This document shows positions 55,917 through 63,932 of a stretch of 64,000 bases of DNA, piece after piece (the stretch's first letter is position 1; each line of letters opens with the position of its first letter). The notes below the pieces were generated by a model, which made no database searches, had not been told where the DNA came from, and saw only the letters and a program-made list of their open reading frames with translations. This DNA comes from Propionicimonas sp020161015 (GTDB taxonomy: Bacteria; Actinomycetota; Actinomycetes; Propionibacteriales; Propionibacteriaceae). Both the position numbers and the translations under genes were made by a program. The DNA lies in assembly GCF_964266745.1 (NCBI RefSeq), contig NZ_CAXWGX010000026.1:372001-436000 (forward strand), given 5' to 3'.

Positions 55917-57754
55917 TAACCGGCCCCGGCGATCCGCGCCCGCAGCGCGGCCAGCTGGTCGGTGAGCTGAGCGGGCAGCCGGTCGCCGAACTGGGCGAAG
56001 TACTCCTCGGTCAGGTCGGCCTCCGCGGCCCAGGCCTGCGGGTCGAGGGCGAAGAGCGCGGCCAGGTCGTGCTCGCTCAGGTCCAGGCCCTCGAGGTTGA
56101 GGTCGCCGGGGACGGGGATGCGCCCAGAGAGCGCGTCCACGGCGTCCACCTCGCCGGCGACCCGGCGCAGCGCCCACTCGATCGCGCGCGCGTTCTCGCC
56201 GAACCCGGGCCACAGCCAGTGGCCGTCCTCGTCCTTGCGGAACCAGTTCACCTGGAAGATGCGCGGCGCACCCTCGCCCAGCGACGCACCCATCCGCAGC
56301 CAGTGCGCCCAGTAGTCGGCCATGTTGTAGCCGCAGAACGGGAGCATCGCGAACGGGTCGCGGCGCAGCGCCCCCACGAGGCCCTCGGCGGCCGCGGTCT
56401 GCTCGCTCGACACCGTGGCGCCGACGAACACGCCGTGCTGCCAGTCGTAGGACTCGCTGATCAGCGGGACGTTGGTCGCCCGGCGTCCGCCGAAGAGGAT
56501 GACGTCGATCGGGACGCCCGCGGGGTCCTCCCAGTCCGGGGAGATCGACTCGGCCTGGGAGGCGTGGACGGTGAACCGCCCGTTCGGGTGGGACGCGGGA
56601 CGCCCGGAGCCCGGCGTCCAGTCGTTGCCCTGCCAGTCGATGAGGTGCGCGGGGGGCTCGGGGGTCAGTCCTTCCCACCAGACGTCGCCGTCGTCGGTGA
56701 GCGCGACGTTGGTGAAGATCGTGTCGTGGCTGATCGCGTGCAGGCAGGTCGGGTTGGTCTGTTCCGAGGTCCCCGGCGCCACTCCGAAGAAGCCGTTCTC
56801 CGGGTTGATCGCGTACAGCCGGCCGTCCGGTCCGGGCCGCATCCACGCGATGTCGTCGCCGACGGTCTCCACCGTCCAGCCGGGGATCGTCGGCCGCAGC
56901 ATGGCGAGGTTGGTCTTGCCGCACGCCGAGGGGAAGGCCGCGGTCAGGTGGAAGACGCGCCCGTCGGGGCCGGTGATCCGCAGGATCAGCATGTGCTCGG
57001 CCAGCCAGCCCTCGTCCCGGGCGAGGACGGACGCGATCCGCAGCGCGAAGGACTTCTTGCCCAGCAGCGCGTTGCCGCCGTAGCCGGAGCCGTAGGACCA
57101 GATCTCGCGGGTCTCGGGGAAGTGGGTGATGTACTTCGTGTCGTTGCACGGCCACGGGACGTCCGGGCGGGTGACCCCCGCCTCGTCGACGAGCGGGTAG
57201 CCCGTCGAGTGCACCGCCGGCACCCATGGGGCACCGGAGGCGATGGCGGCGAGGGCCGGCGCGCCGATGCGGGTGGTCAGGCGCATGTTCACCACCACGT
57301 AGGGACTGTCGGTGATCTCGACGCCCAGCCGGGTCAGCTCGCCGCCCAGGGGGCCCATCGAGAACGGGATCACGTACATCGTCCGCCCGCGCATGCTGCC
57401 CGCGAAGAGCCCGGCGAGGGTGCGCTTCATGGCCTGCGGCTCGGCCCAGTTGTTGGTGGGGCCGGCGTCGGCCTCGTCCACGGAGCAGATGAACGTCCGC
57501 CCCTCGACCCGGGCGACGTCGGACGGCGCCGAGCGGGCGAGGTACGAGCCGGGACGCAGGTCGGGGTTCAGGCGGATGAAGGTCCCGGAGGCCACCATCT
57601 GGTCGTACAGCCGGTCCCGCTCCTCCACGGAACCGTCGCACCAGTGGACGGCGTCGGGCAGGGTGAGCTCGGCCACGCCGGCGACCCAGGAGACCAGCTC
57701 GGGGGGCGCACCGGCGGGTGCGGTCTGTGCGATGGTCGGAGTGTCCAGGGCCAC
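55916..57754 (-). CDS. pckG: Phosphoenolpyruvate carboxykinase (GTP)
   Basis: 612 residues, typical of GTP-dependent PEPCK. Nucleotide loop FPSACGKTNLAML (about 270-282), substrate loop with CSVDEADAGPTNNWAEPQAMK (about 85-105), DDIAWM and GVAPGTSEQTNPTCL, NWFRKDEDGHWLWPGFGENARAIEW near the C-terminus. It interconverts oxaloacetate + GTP and PEP + CO2 in the cytoplasm. GTG 57754 was chosen because GGAGG lies 6 nt upstream. The gene downstream overlaps by one base. The window also starts with a pyruvate carboxylase tail, so both anaplerotic/gluconeogenic enzymes are within 64 kb. Confidence 0.95.
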   Translation of the reverse strand: MALDTPTIAQTAPAGAPPELVSWVAGVAELTLPDAVHWCDGSVEERDRLYDQMVASGTFIRLNPDLRPGSYLARSAPSDVARVEGRTFICSVDEADAGPTNNWAEPQAMKRTLAGLFAGSMRGRTMYVIPFSMGPLGGELTRLGVEITDSPYVVVNMRLTTRIGAPALAAIASGAPWVPAVHSTGYPLVDEAGVTRPDVPWPCNDTKYITHFPETREIWSYGSGYGGNALLGKKSFALRIASVLARDEGWLAEHMLILRITGPDGRVFHLTAAFPSACGKTNLAMLRPTIPGWTVETVGDDIAWMRPGPDGRLYAINPENGFFGVAPGTSEQTNPTCLHAISHDTIFTNVALTDDGDVWWEGLTPEPPAHLIDWQGNDWTPGSGRPASHPNGRFTVHASQAESISPDWEDPAGVPIDVILFGGRRATNVPLISESYDWQHGVFVGATVSSEQTAAAEGLVGALRRDPFAMLPFCGYNMADYWAHWLRMGASLGEGAPRIFQVNWFRKDEDGHWLWPGFGENARAIEWALRRVAGEVDAVDALSGRIPVPGDLNLEGLDLSEHDLAALFALDPQAWAAEADLTEEYFAQFGDRLPAQLTDQLAALRARIAGAG

Positions 57755-58130
57755 GAAGCCTCCTCGAATCGTGTCGCACGGACGGGGTCCGTGGCGGATA
57801 GCACATCCTGCGCGCCGTGAACGTCGTGTGGCACGCGCGTGGACATTCGTGCAGATCTTCCCCAGCCCCTTCCCAAGCAGCCTGGGATGGACTGAAAATA
57901 CGCGCCCGCGCACGAGCCGTCATTCGCGGTGCGGTCATCTTCGAGTCTGCCACACGGCAAAATGAACAGTGTTAAGGTCCCGACGAGGGGCAGGTCTCCC
58001 GACGCTGACGCCCTCGACGCCCGCAGCGCAGCGGGTCGTCGCGGGGTGCCAGGGCGGAGTTGGCCGGTCTCCGGGCGTCTTGGGGGTCGTCCGGGACGCG
58101 TCGGGGGCCTCCCCGTGTTTCCGGGCCGGT
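57755..58130. other. Long gap upstream of pckG without recognised genes
   Basis: About 375 bp of lower-GC intergenic DNA. It must contain the pckG promoter; a TATTTT-like box on the minus strand near 57900 is the only hint. No ORF, repeat or stable conserved hairpin that I can support. Confidence 0.5.
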
Positions 58131-58160
58131 TTGGACGGTTCCGGGGCGGTCAAGTAAGGT
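58131..58160 (+). promoter_or_regulatory. Promoter of tRNA-Arg(ACG)
   Basis: -35 TTGGAC (58131-58136), 18-bp spacer, -10 TAAGGT (58155-58160), 15 nt before the tRNA. Confidence 0.7.
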
Positions 58161-58175
58161 TGAGGACGCTGTCCG

Positions 58176-58248
58176 GCGCCCGTGGCTCAACGGATAGAGC
58201 ATCTGACTACGGATCAGAAGGTTGGGGGTTCGAGTCCCTCCGGGCGCG
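58176..58248 (+). tRNA. tRNA-Arg (anticodon ACG)
   Basis: 73 nt. Acceptor stem GCGCCCG/CGGGCGC, D arm TGGCTCAACGGATAGAGCA, anticodon stem TCTGA/TCAGA with loop CT-ACG-GA, T arm with TTCGAGT. Discriminator G; no encoded CCA. The A34 would be edited to inosine to read CGN codons. Confidence 0.95.
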
Positions 58249-58255
58249 CAAGGCT

Positions 58256-58287
58256 GAAGTGCCGTCGGTCTCCACCGGCGGCACTTC
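58256..58287 (+). terminator. Hairpin terminator after tRNA-Arg
   Basis: GAAGTGCCGTCGGT / ACCGGCGGCACTTC: 14-bp stem with one G-T pair and a 4-nt loop, 8 bp after the tRNA. Confidence 0.75.
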
Positions 58288-58371
58288 TGCGTTCCCGGCA
58301 CGGGGCCGCTGCGAAACCCCTCCTCGGCAGCCGGTTGCGGGACGCAGGGGCCCGTCTGGCACCCTTGAGGT

Positions 58372-59181
58372 GTGAGTCGCCACTTCGCCTCCCCGACCGA
58401 GCCCTGGTTCCGCATCGGCCGGCTCGAGGTGTCCACCGTCGTCCTGGCCTGCCTGATCGCCGTCGCGTCCGGGATCGCCTGGGTCGTCGTGCCCGGCCTG
58501 GCGTCCGCGCTCTACTTCAACTCCCAGCTCGTGGCGGCGGGCGAGGTGTGGCGCATCGTCACCTGGCCGCTGGCCAACGACCTGTGGGTGGTGATCACCG
58601 CCCTGGTGCTGTGGTATTTCGGGTCCGACATCGAACGCCTCGTCGGGCGCACCCGGATGGCCTGGCTGCTCGTGGGCACCTGGGCGGTGCTGACGGCGGC
58701 GTCCACGGTGGTCGAGCTGCTCCCCGCCCTGCGCGGCGCAGCGCTCGCGGGCCTCGGCCCGATCGAACTGGCCATCCTGCTGCTGTGGATCGCCGAGTAC
58801 CCCAACCGGCCGTTCTTCTTCGGCATCCCGGCGTGGATCTTCGGTGCGATCATCCTCGGGCTCCAGGTCGTGACGATGCTGGCCGGGCAGCGGTACGGCT
58901 CGCTGCTCAGCCTGCTCCTCGGGTTCGCCTTCGTCGCGATCCTCGGGCGCCGCTTCGGGCTGCTCGGCGCGTACGAGTGGGTGCCCGGCCGGCCGGCAGC
59001 GCCGCCCTCGCGGGCACCCCGGGTGTCGCGGGCCACGGCGCGGCAGGAGTCGCGCAACCGCAGCGATCGCGAGCAGCTCGACGCGCTGCTCGACCAGATC
59101 AACGAGAAGGGCATCCAGAGCCTCACCAGCGGGCAGAAGCGCGAGCTGATGCGGTTGCGCGAGCGCCTGCGCCGCGGCTGA
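58372..59181 (+). CDS. Rhomboid-family-like membrane protein lacking the catalytic serine motif
   Basis: 269 residues. Six hydrophobic helices (about 20-210) with an overall rhomboid-like layout: WRIVTWPLAND, a helix with LVLWYFGSDIERLVGRTRM, and a later GPIELAILLLWIAEYPN. The place of the catalytic GxSG motif reads LAGLGPIE, and no active-site His is apparent, so it is probably not a protease. A basic C-terminal tail with a charged DREQLDALLDQINEKGIQSLTSGQKREL segment (about 228-262) resembles the cytoplasmic tail of other bacterial rhomboid-like proteins. GTG 58372 has a CACCCT box 6 nt upstream. Confidence 0.7.
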   Translation: MSRHFASPTEPWFRIGRLEVSTVVLACLIAVASGIAWVVVPGLASALYFNSQLVAAGEVWRIVTWPLANDLWVVITALVLWYFGSDIERLVGRTRMAWLLVGTWAVLTAASTVVELLPALRGAALAGLGPIELAILLLWIAEYPNRPFFFGIPAWIFGAIILGLQVVTMLAGQRYGSLLSLLLGFAFVAILGRRFGLLGAYEWVPGRPAAPPSRAPRVSRATARQESRNRSDREQLDALLDQINEKGIQSLTSGQKRELMRLRERLRRG

Positions 59182-59219
59182 CGGCCCACCGACGGGCGTC
59201 GTCGCCAGGACGCGACGAC

Positions 59220-60101
59220 TCAGCGGCGCAGCGGCGCCGCCCCGGCGCGGACGGCGTCGGCGACCGCGTCGAGGCTGGTCGTGTGCAGCGCCCACTGCTG
59301 CCAGTACAGCGCCACGTCCACCGTGCGCAGCGCCGAGCCGGGCACGGAGGACAGGTCGACCTCCTGGCCGGTGCGCCGCTCGAGGTCGGGCAGCATCCCC
59401 CAGCCGTACCCGAGCTGGACCGCCTCGGAGAACTGGGTGCTCGCCGGCACCAGGTGTACCGGAGGGGCGTCGGCCGCCACTCCCGCCTCCGCGAGCCGTT
59501 CCGACTGGAGCTGGTCTCGGGAGTCGAACACCACGACCGGGGCGCGGCGGAGGGCCTCCGCGTCCACCCCGGCGGCGAACCAGCGCTCGGCGAAGGCGGC
59601 GGAAGCGATCGGCCGGTAGCGCATCGCGCCCAGCGGCTCGACCGTGCAGCCCTGCACCGGCGTGCGCTGGCTGGTGATCGCGGCCATCGCCGTGCCGTCG
59701 CGCAGGAACTCCGTGGTGTGTGCCTGGTCCTCGCGCAGGAACGTGACCCGGACCTGCCCCGCGACCGGGGCGAGCGCGCGCAGCGTCCAGGTGGCCAGCG
59801 AGTCGGCGTTGACGGCCAGTCGCACCTCCGGCGGGCCGGCGGACGCCGTGCCGAGCGAGGCTTCGACGTCCGCGGCGAGCGCCTCCAGTTGCCGCGCCAG
59901 GCGTAGGACGGGGCGCCCCGCCTCGGTGGGGACGACCGGCCGGCTCCGCCGCAGCAGGACGGCGCCGACGGATCGTTCCAGCGCCTTGAGCCGCTGGCTG
60001 ATGGCCGACGGGGTCAGGTGCAGGGCGGTCGCGGCCGCCTCCAGCGTCCCGTGGTCGACGACGGCGGCGAGGGCGCGCAGCTGCGGGAGGTCCCAGTCCA
60101 T
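59220..60101 (-). CDS. lysG: LysR family regulator, ArgP/LysG type
   Basis: 293 residues. N-terminal helix-turn-helix DLPQLRALAAVVDHGTLEAAATALHLTPSAISQRLKALE (4-42) typical of ArgP/LysG, then an effector domain with RLAVNADSLATWTLRAL, as in lysine/arginine-sensing regulators. ATG 60101 is preceded by TAACCT at 6 nt (leaderless). It is divergent from the LysE-type exporter gene across 80 bp, the same arrangement as LysG/LysE of Corynebacterium, so it probably activates the exporter when basic amino acids accumulate. Confidence 0.9.
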   Translation of the reverse strand: MDWDLPQLRALAAVVDHGTLEAAATALHLTPSAISQRLKALERSVGAVLLRRSRPVVPTEAGRPVLRLARQLEALAADVEASLGTASAGPPEVRLAVNADSLATWTLRALAPVAGQVRVTFLREDQAHTTEFLRDGTAMAAITSQRTPVQGCTVEPLGAMRYRPIASAAFAERWFAAGVDAEALRRAPVVVFDSRDQLQSERLAEAGVAADAPPVHLVPASTQFSEAVQLGYGWGMLPDLERRTGQEVDLSSVPGSALRTVDVALYWQQWALHTTSLDAVADAVRAGAAPLRR

Positions 60102-60107
60102 GGGCCA

Positions 60108-60113
60108 AGGTTA
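60108..60113 (-). promoter_or_regulatory. -10 element TAACCT, leaderless promoter of the LysG-type gene
   Basis: On the minus strand TAACCT, then TGGCCC (6 nt), then ATG 60101. Confidence 0.6.
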
Positions 60114-60144
60114 AGTCACGCTAAGGAACCCGGAGAAACATTCG

Positions 60145-60174
60145 TTGGACTTCACAAGGCCGCGCCCGTAGCGT
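60145..60174 (+). promoter_or_regulatory. Promoter of the LysE-type exporter gene
   Basis: -35 TTGGAC (60145-60150), 18-bp spacer, -10 TAGCGT (60169-60174), then 7 nt to GTG 60182 (leaderless). Confidence 0.65.
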
Positions 60175-60181
60175 CGGAGCC

Positions 60182-60799
60182 GTGCTTCCCACCGCCCTCT
60201 CCGGACTCGGCTTCGGGCTCAGCCTCATCGTGGCGATCGGCGCGCAGAACGCGTTCGTGATGCGGCAGGGCCTGCGGCGCGAGCACGTCGGGGTCGTGGT
60301 GGTGATCTGCGCGCTGAGCGACATCGTCCTGATCGCCCTCGGCACCGGCGGCGTCGGCGCGGTCATCTCCGCGCACCGGCCGGTGCTCGCCGGGGTCACG
60401 GTCGTCGGCAGCGCCGTCCTCCTCTGGTACGCCGCGACGGCGGTGCGTCGTGCGGTGCGCCCGGTCGCGCTCGTGGCGGACTTCGGCGGCGAGGCGGGAC
60501 GAATGGTCCCGGTGGCCCTGACCGCGCTCGCGCTCACCTGGCTGAACCCCCACGTCTACCTGGACACCGTGGTCCTGCTGGGCTCGGTCGCCTCCGCACA
60601 GGCCTCTCCGTGGACGTTCGCCGCCGGCGCGATGGTGGCCAGCGTGGCCTGGTTCGCCGGGCTCGGCTACGGCGCGCAGGTGCTGCGTCCGCTGTTCGCG
60701 CGGCCCGCGGCGTGGCGCGTGTTCGACCTCGGCGTCGCCGCCGTCATGACGACGGTCGCGGTGGGCCTGCTGCTCGGGCTCCGGGGGGACGCCGGCTGA
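60182..60799 (+). CDS. lysE: LysE family amino-acid exporter
   Basis: 205 residues, six hydrophobic segments. LysE signatures: GLGFGLSLIVAIGAQNAFVMRQGLRREH near the N-terminus and LTWLNPHVYLDTVVLLGSVA in the second half (about 118-138), both strongly conserved in lysine/arginine exporters. It exports basic amino acids, relieving internal excess. Paired with the divergent LysG-type regulator. GTG 60182 fits the promoter spacing. Confidence 0.92.
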   Translation: MLPTALSGLGFGLSLIVAIGAQNAFVMRQGLRREHVGVVVVICALSDIVLIALGTGGVGAVISAHRPVLAGVTVVGSAVLLWYAATAVRRAVRPVALVADFGGEAGRMVPVALTALALTWLNPHVYLDTVVLLGSVASAQASPWTFAAGAMVASVAWFAGLGYGAQVLRPLFARPAAWRVFDLGVAAVMTTVAVGLLLGLRGDAG

Positions 60800-60830
60800 G
60801 GCGACCCGCCCGGGCGGTCACGAGCGCCGG

Positions 60831-61304
60831 TCAGCCCTGGCAGAGCGTCGCGAAGGCGGTCATCTCGGTCTGGAACGCGCTCAGGCTTCCCGCCATGTCG
60901 GCGGCCTTCGTCGGGTCCTGGATGGTCGCGTTGAGGGCGTCGACAAGCGCCTTCACCGCGGCGACAGCCTTCTCGCCCTGGGCCTTGACCTCGGGGTTGT
61001 TCACGGCGGCGATGGCGCCCTCGAGCGAGCCGGCGAAGTCCTGCAACGCCGCCACGGCCTTCGCCGGGTCGGTGCCCATCTCGGACACCGCGCTGTTGAG
61101 CGTGTCGCTCGCGGTCGACATGGTGGCGCTGAGCGCGTCGCACGCCTCCGCCTTGGTCTGGGTCGAGCCACCGGCCGCCGCCGTGGTGGCGGGGGCGGAC
61201 GCAGCCGGGGCCGAGGAGGCGCCGGACAGGCCGGGCACGGCGCAGCCGGCCAGGAGCAGGGGAACGGCCACGAGGCCGGTGACGAGGCGGGCGAGGGTGC
61301 GCAT
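60831..61304 (-). CDS. Small lipoprotein, unknown function
   Basis: 157 residues. Signal sequence MRTLARLVTGLVAVPLLLAGC with lipobox LLAGC (Cys near residue 21), a Ser/Ala/Thr-rich linker, then an Ala-rich helical domain with two Cys (EACDAL, FATLCQG) that could form a disulfide. I do not recognise a family. Ribosome site AGGAGG lies just before ATG 61304. Convergent with lysE. Confidence 0.65.
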   Translation of the reverse strand: MRTLARLVTGLVAVPLLLAGCAVPGLSGASSAPAASAPATTAAAGGSTQTKAEACDALSATMSTASDTLNSAVSEMGTDPAKAVAALQDFAGSLEGAIAAVNNPEVKAQGEKAVAAVKALVDALNATIQDPTKAADMAGSLSAFQTEMTAFATLCQG

Positions 61305-61398
61305 GGGTCCTCCTGGGACGGGAGTCGTTGCCGAGACTGTAGCGGGTGCGGCCCGCGCCGCCTGCCGGTGCCGCGCCCTCGGGAGGCGACGCGCGCGG

Positions 61399-62889
61399 CT
61401 ACCGCGCCAGCGCCCGGACGGCGTCCACCGTGTCCGCGTCCTGCGCTGCCTTGTCCTCGCGGTAGCGCACCACCCGGGCGAAGCGCAGCGCCATGCCCGA
61501 CGGGTACCGCCGCGAGCGCTGCACGCCGTCGAAGGCGACCTCGACCACCTGCTCGGGGCGCAGGTGCACGACGTGGCCCTCTCGGCCGGTCTCCAGGCCG
61601 AGGAACCGCGCGGTCTGCCAGGCGAGCATCTCGTCGGTCATCCCCTTGAACGTCTTGCCGAGCATCGCGAAGCCACCGGTGCGGGGGTCCCGCGCGCCGA
61701 GGTGGATGTTCGACAGCCATCCCTGCCGTCGTCCGCTGCCCCACTCGACGGCGAGCACCACGAGGTCGAGGGTGTGGACGGGCTTGACCTTGACCCAGCC
61801 CGCCCCACGGCGGCCCGCAGCGTAGCCCGCGTCCAGCGCCTTGACCACCACGCCCTCGTGGCCGGCGGCCAGCACCTGCCGGGAGAAGTCCTCGGCCTCG
61901 CCCGCATCCGCCGTCACCAGCCGGTCGACCATCAGCCCGGACGGGAGCAGCGCGGCGAGCCGCGCCTGGCGGGTGGCCAGCGGGTCGTCCACGAGGTCGA
62001 GGTCGTCGAGGTGGAGCAGGTCGAAGAAGAACGGACGCAGCCGCGCCCCGGCCGAGGCGGTGTCCTGGAAGGCCATGGGACGCCCGTCGGGGCCCAGCGC
62101 GAGCGCCTCCCCGTCCAGCACGAGGCGCTCGGCGGGCAGGGCGGCGACGGCGTCCACCACGTGCGGCAGGCGCGCGGTGATGTCGTCGAGGCTGCGGCTG
62201 TAGACCGACACGGCCGCGCCGTCGCGGTGCACCTGGATGCGGATGCCGTCGAGCTTGGCCTCCACCGACACCGGCGCCGCGGCGAAGCGGCCCAGGGCCT
62301 CCGCCACGGTGGGGGCGCTCGCGGCCAGCATGGGCAGCACGGGCCGCCCCACCTCGAGGCCGACCGCGGCGAGCGCCGCCTCGCCGCCCTGGTGCGCGGT
62401 CACGGCCACGACGGGGATCGAGCCGGAGAACATGGCCGCCCGGCGCGCCGCCTCCAGCGGCACGTCGAACGCCTGGGCGATCGCGGCGAGGAGCACTCCC
62501 TCCAGGGCGCCCTGCCGGGTCTCACCGGTGAGCAGGCCCACCAGGAACGACTGCTCGGCGCTGGTCGCGCGGGCCAGCAGACCGGCGAGCACCTGCTGCC
62601 GGGCGGACTGGGAGCCCGCTCCGGCCAGCGCGGCGAGCTCGGCGAACGCCGCGTCCACCTCGGAGACGCCGAGGGCTGGCGTGGCCGCGGGCTCGGGACG
62701 GGTGGCCAGTGAGCGCCAGCCGACGCCGGTGCGGCGCTGCCGCAGCGATCCGGAGAGGAAGTGCGCGACCACGTCGAGTTCCCCGGCGTCGGCCGCCCGG
62801 AGGGTCCGGGCCAGCGCGGCAACCTTGGCGGTCCGCGAGCCGGTGGCCGCGACCCGGGTGGAGGTGTCGACGAGCTCGTGGAACAGCAT
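61399..62889 (-). CDS. ligB: ATP-dependent DNA ligase (LigB type)
   Basis: 496 residues. N-terminal DNA-binding domain (about 1-180, FHELVDTSTRVAATGSRTAKVAAL), then the adenylation site EAKLDGIRIQVH with the AMP-linked Lys (about 205), nucleotidyltransferase motifs SRSLDDITARLP, LDGEALAL, FFFDLLHL, EGVVVKALDAGY and LVVLAVEWGSGRR, and an OB-fold C-terminus ending ALRFARVVRYREDK. It is close to mycobacterial LigB along its length. Role: accessory nick sealing in repair, in addition to the NAD ligase expected elsewhere. ATG 62889. Divergent from a DNA glycosylase gene. Confidence 0.92.
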   Translation of the reverse strand: MLFHELVDTSTRVAATGSRTAKVAALARTLRAADAGELDVVAHFLSGSLRQRRTGVGWRSLATRPEPAATPALGVSEVDAAFAELAALAGAGSQSARQQVLAGLLARATSAEQSFLVGLLTGETRQGALEGVLLAAIAQAFDVPLEAARRAAMFSGSIPVVAVTAHQGGEAALAAVGLEVGRPVLPMLAASAPTVAEALGRFAAAPVSVEAKLDGIRIQVHRDGAAVSVYSRSLDDITARLPHVVDAVAALPAERLVLDGEALALGPDGRPMAFQDTASAGARLRPFFFDLLHLDDLDLVDDPLATRQARLAALLPSGLMVDRLVTADAGEAEDFSRQVLAAGHEGVVVKALDAGYAAGRRGAGWVKVKPVHTLDLVVLAVEWGSGRRQGWLSNIHLGARDPRTGGFAMLGKTFKGMTDEMLAWQTARFLGLETGREGHVVHLRPEQVVEVAFDGVQRSRRYPSGMALRFARVVRYREDKAAQDADTVDAVRALAR

Positions 62890-62959
62890 GGCCCCACTAT
62901 CGGCAGCCCGCGGCGGGCTTGTCGAGCCTTCCGCCGCGGTGACTGTCGGGGCGCCGGGC

Positions 62960-62965
62960 TACCGT
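62960..62965 (+). promoter_or_regulatory. -10 element TACCGT, leaderless promoter of the glycosylase gene
   Basis: TACCGT, then TGCGGC (6 nt), then GTG 62972. Confidence 0.6.
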
Positions 62966-62971
62966 TGCGGC

Positions 62972-63904
62972 GTGAGCGAGCCGCGCACCCGTGACTGGCG
63001 ACCGGCGTGGCCCTGCCCGGTCGGCGAGGTGTGGGGGCCGGGCAGGCGCGGCGTGGCCGACCCGACGCACCGGGTGCTCCAGGGCGTCCACTGGCGCGCG
63101 GTGGGCACGGTGGACGGGCCGGCGACGCTCGCCGTGTCACCGCTCGACGGCACCGGCGTCGTGCACGCCGAGGCCTGGGGCCCCGGCGCCGAGCGGGTGC
63201 TCGACCGGCTCCCGTCCCTGCTGGGGGCCCTGGACGACCCGTCGGGCTTCCGCCCGCTGCACCCGGTGGTCGCCGAGCTGCACCGCAGGCGTCCGCACTG
63301 GCGGCTGGCGCGCACGGCCAGCGTCTGGGACGCGCTCGTGCCGGCGGTGATCGAGCAGAAGGTGACCGGCCAGGAGGCGACCATCGGCATCCGCTCGCTT
63401 CTGGCGCGGTACGGCAGCCCGGGCCCCGGCCCCGGCGCGTCGCTGGGCCTGCGCACGTTCCCCACCCCGGAGGAGGTCCGGCTGGTGCCGTCGTGGGAGT
63501 GGCTGTCGCTGGGCATCGACCCGGCCCGCTCCCGCACGCTGGTCGCTGCGGCGCGGGTGGCGCCGACCCTGGAGCGCGTCCTGCCCGCAGAACCCGACGC
63601 CGCGGACGCGCGCCTGCGCAGCCTGCCGGGCATCGGGGTGTGGTCGAGCGCGGAGGTCCGCGCCCGTGCCCTCGGCGACGCGGACGCGGTGAGCTTCGGC
63701 GACTACCACGTGCCGCGCGACATCGGCTGGGCGCTGGTGGGCACCGAGCTGGACGACGACGGGCTGGCCGCGTTGCTGGAGCCCTACCGTCCGCACCGCC
63801 TCCGCGTTCAGCGGCTGGTGGCGCTGGCCGGGCTGCACCGGCCGCGCCACGGGCCCCGGCTGGCCCCGAGGACGCATCTTCCGGCCCGCAGGGGTCGCGC
63901 CTAG
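62972..63904 (+). CDS. HhH-GPD DNA glycosylase (AlkA/3-methyladenine type)
   Basis: 310 residues. The N-terminal beta-rich part (about 25-95) precedes a helical HhH-GPD domain: VWDALVPAVIEQKVTGQEA (about 122-140), then the hairpin LRSLPGIGVWSSAEVRARALGDADAVSFGDYHVPRDIGW (about 210-248) with the catalytic Asp region. It would excise alkylated bases in base-excision repair. GTG 62972 is supported by the leaderless box. It is next to the DNA ligase gene on the other strand, a repair-themed pair. Confidence 0.85.
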   Translation: MSEPRTRDWRPAWPCPVGEVWGPGRRGVADPTHRVLQGVHWRAVGTVDGPATLAVSPLDGTGVVHAEAWGPGAERVLDRLPSLLGALDDPSGFRPLHPVVAELHRRRPHWRLARTASVWDALVPAVIEQKVTGQEATIGIRSLLARYGSPGPGPGASLGLRTFPTPEEVRLVPSWEWLSLGIDPARSRTLVAAARVAPTLERVLPAEPDAADARLRSLPGIGVWSSAEVRARALGDADAVSFGDYHVPRDIGWALVGTELDDDGLAALLEPYRPHRLRVQRLVALAGLHRPRHGPRLAPRTHLPARRGRA

Positions 63905-63932
63905 TCTTGGACCCGTCCAGGTGGAGGCAGCG

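Noticed and set aside
57755..58175. Cyclic-AMP-receptor-like site upstream of pckG
   Set aside because: Half-site-like TGTGGCA stretches occur, but no palindrome close to TGTGAnnnnnnTCACA could be aligned.
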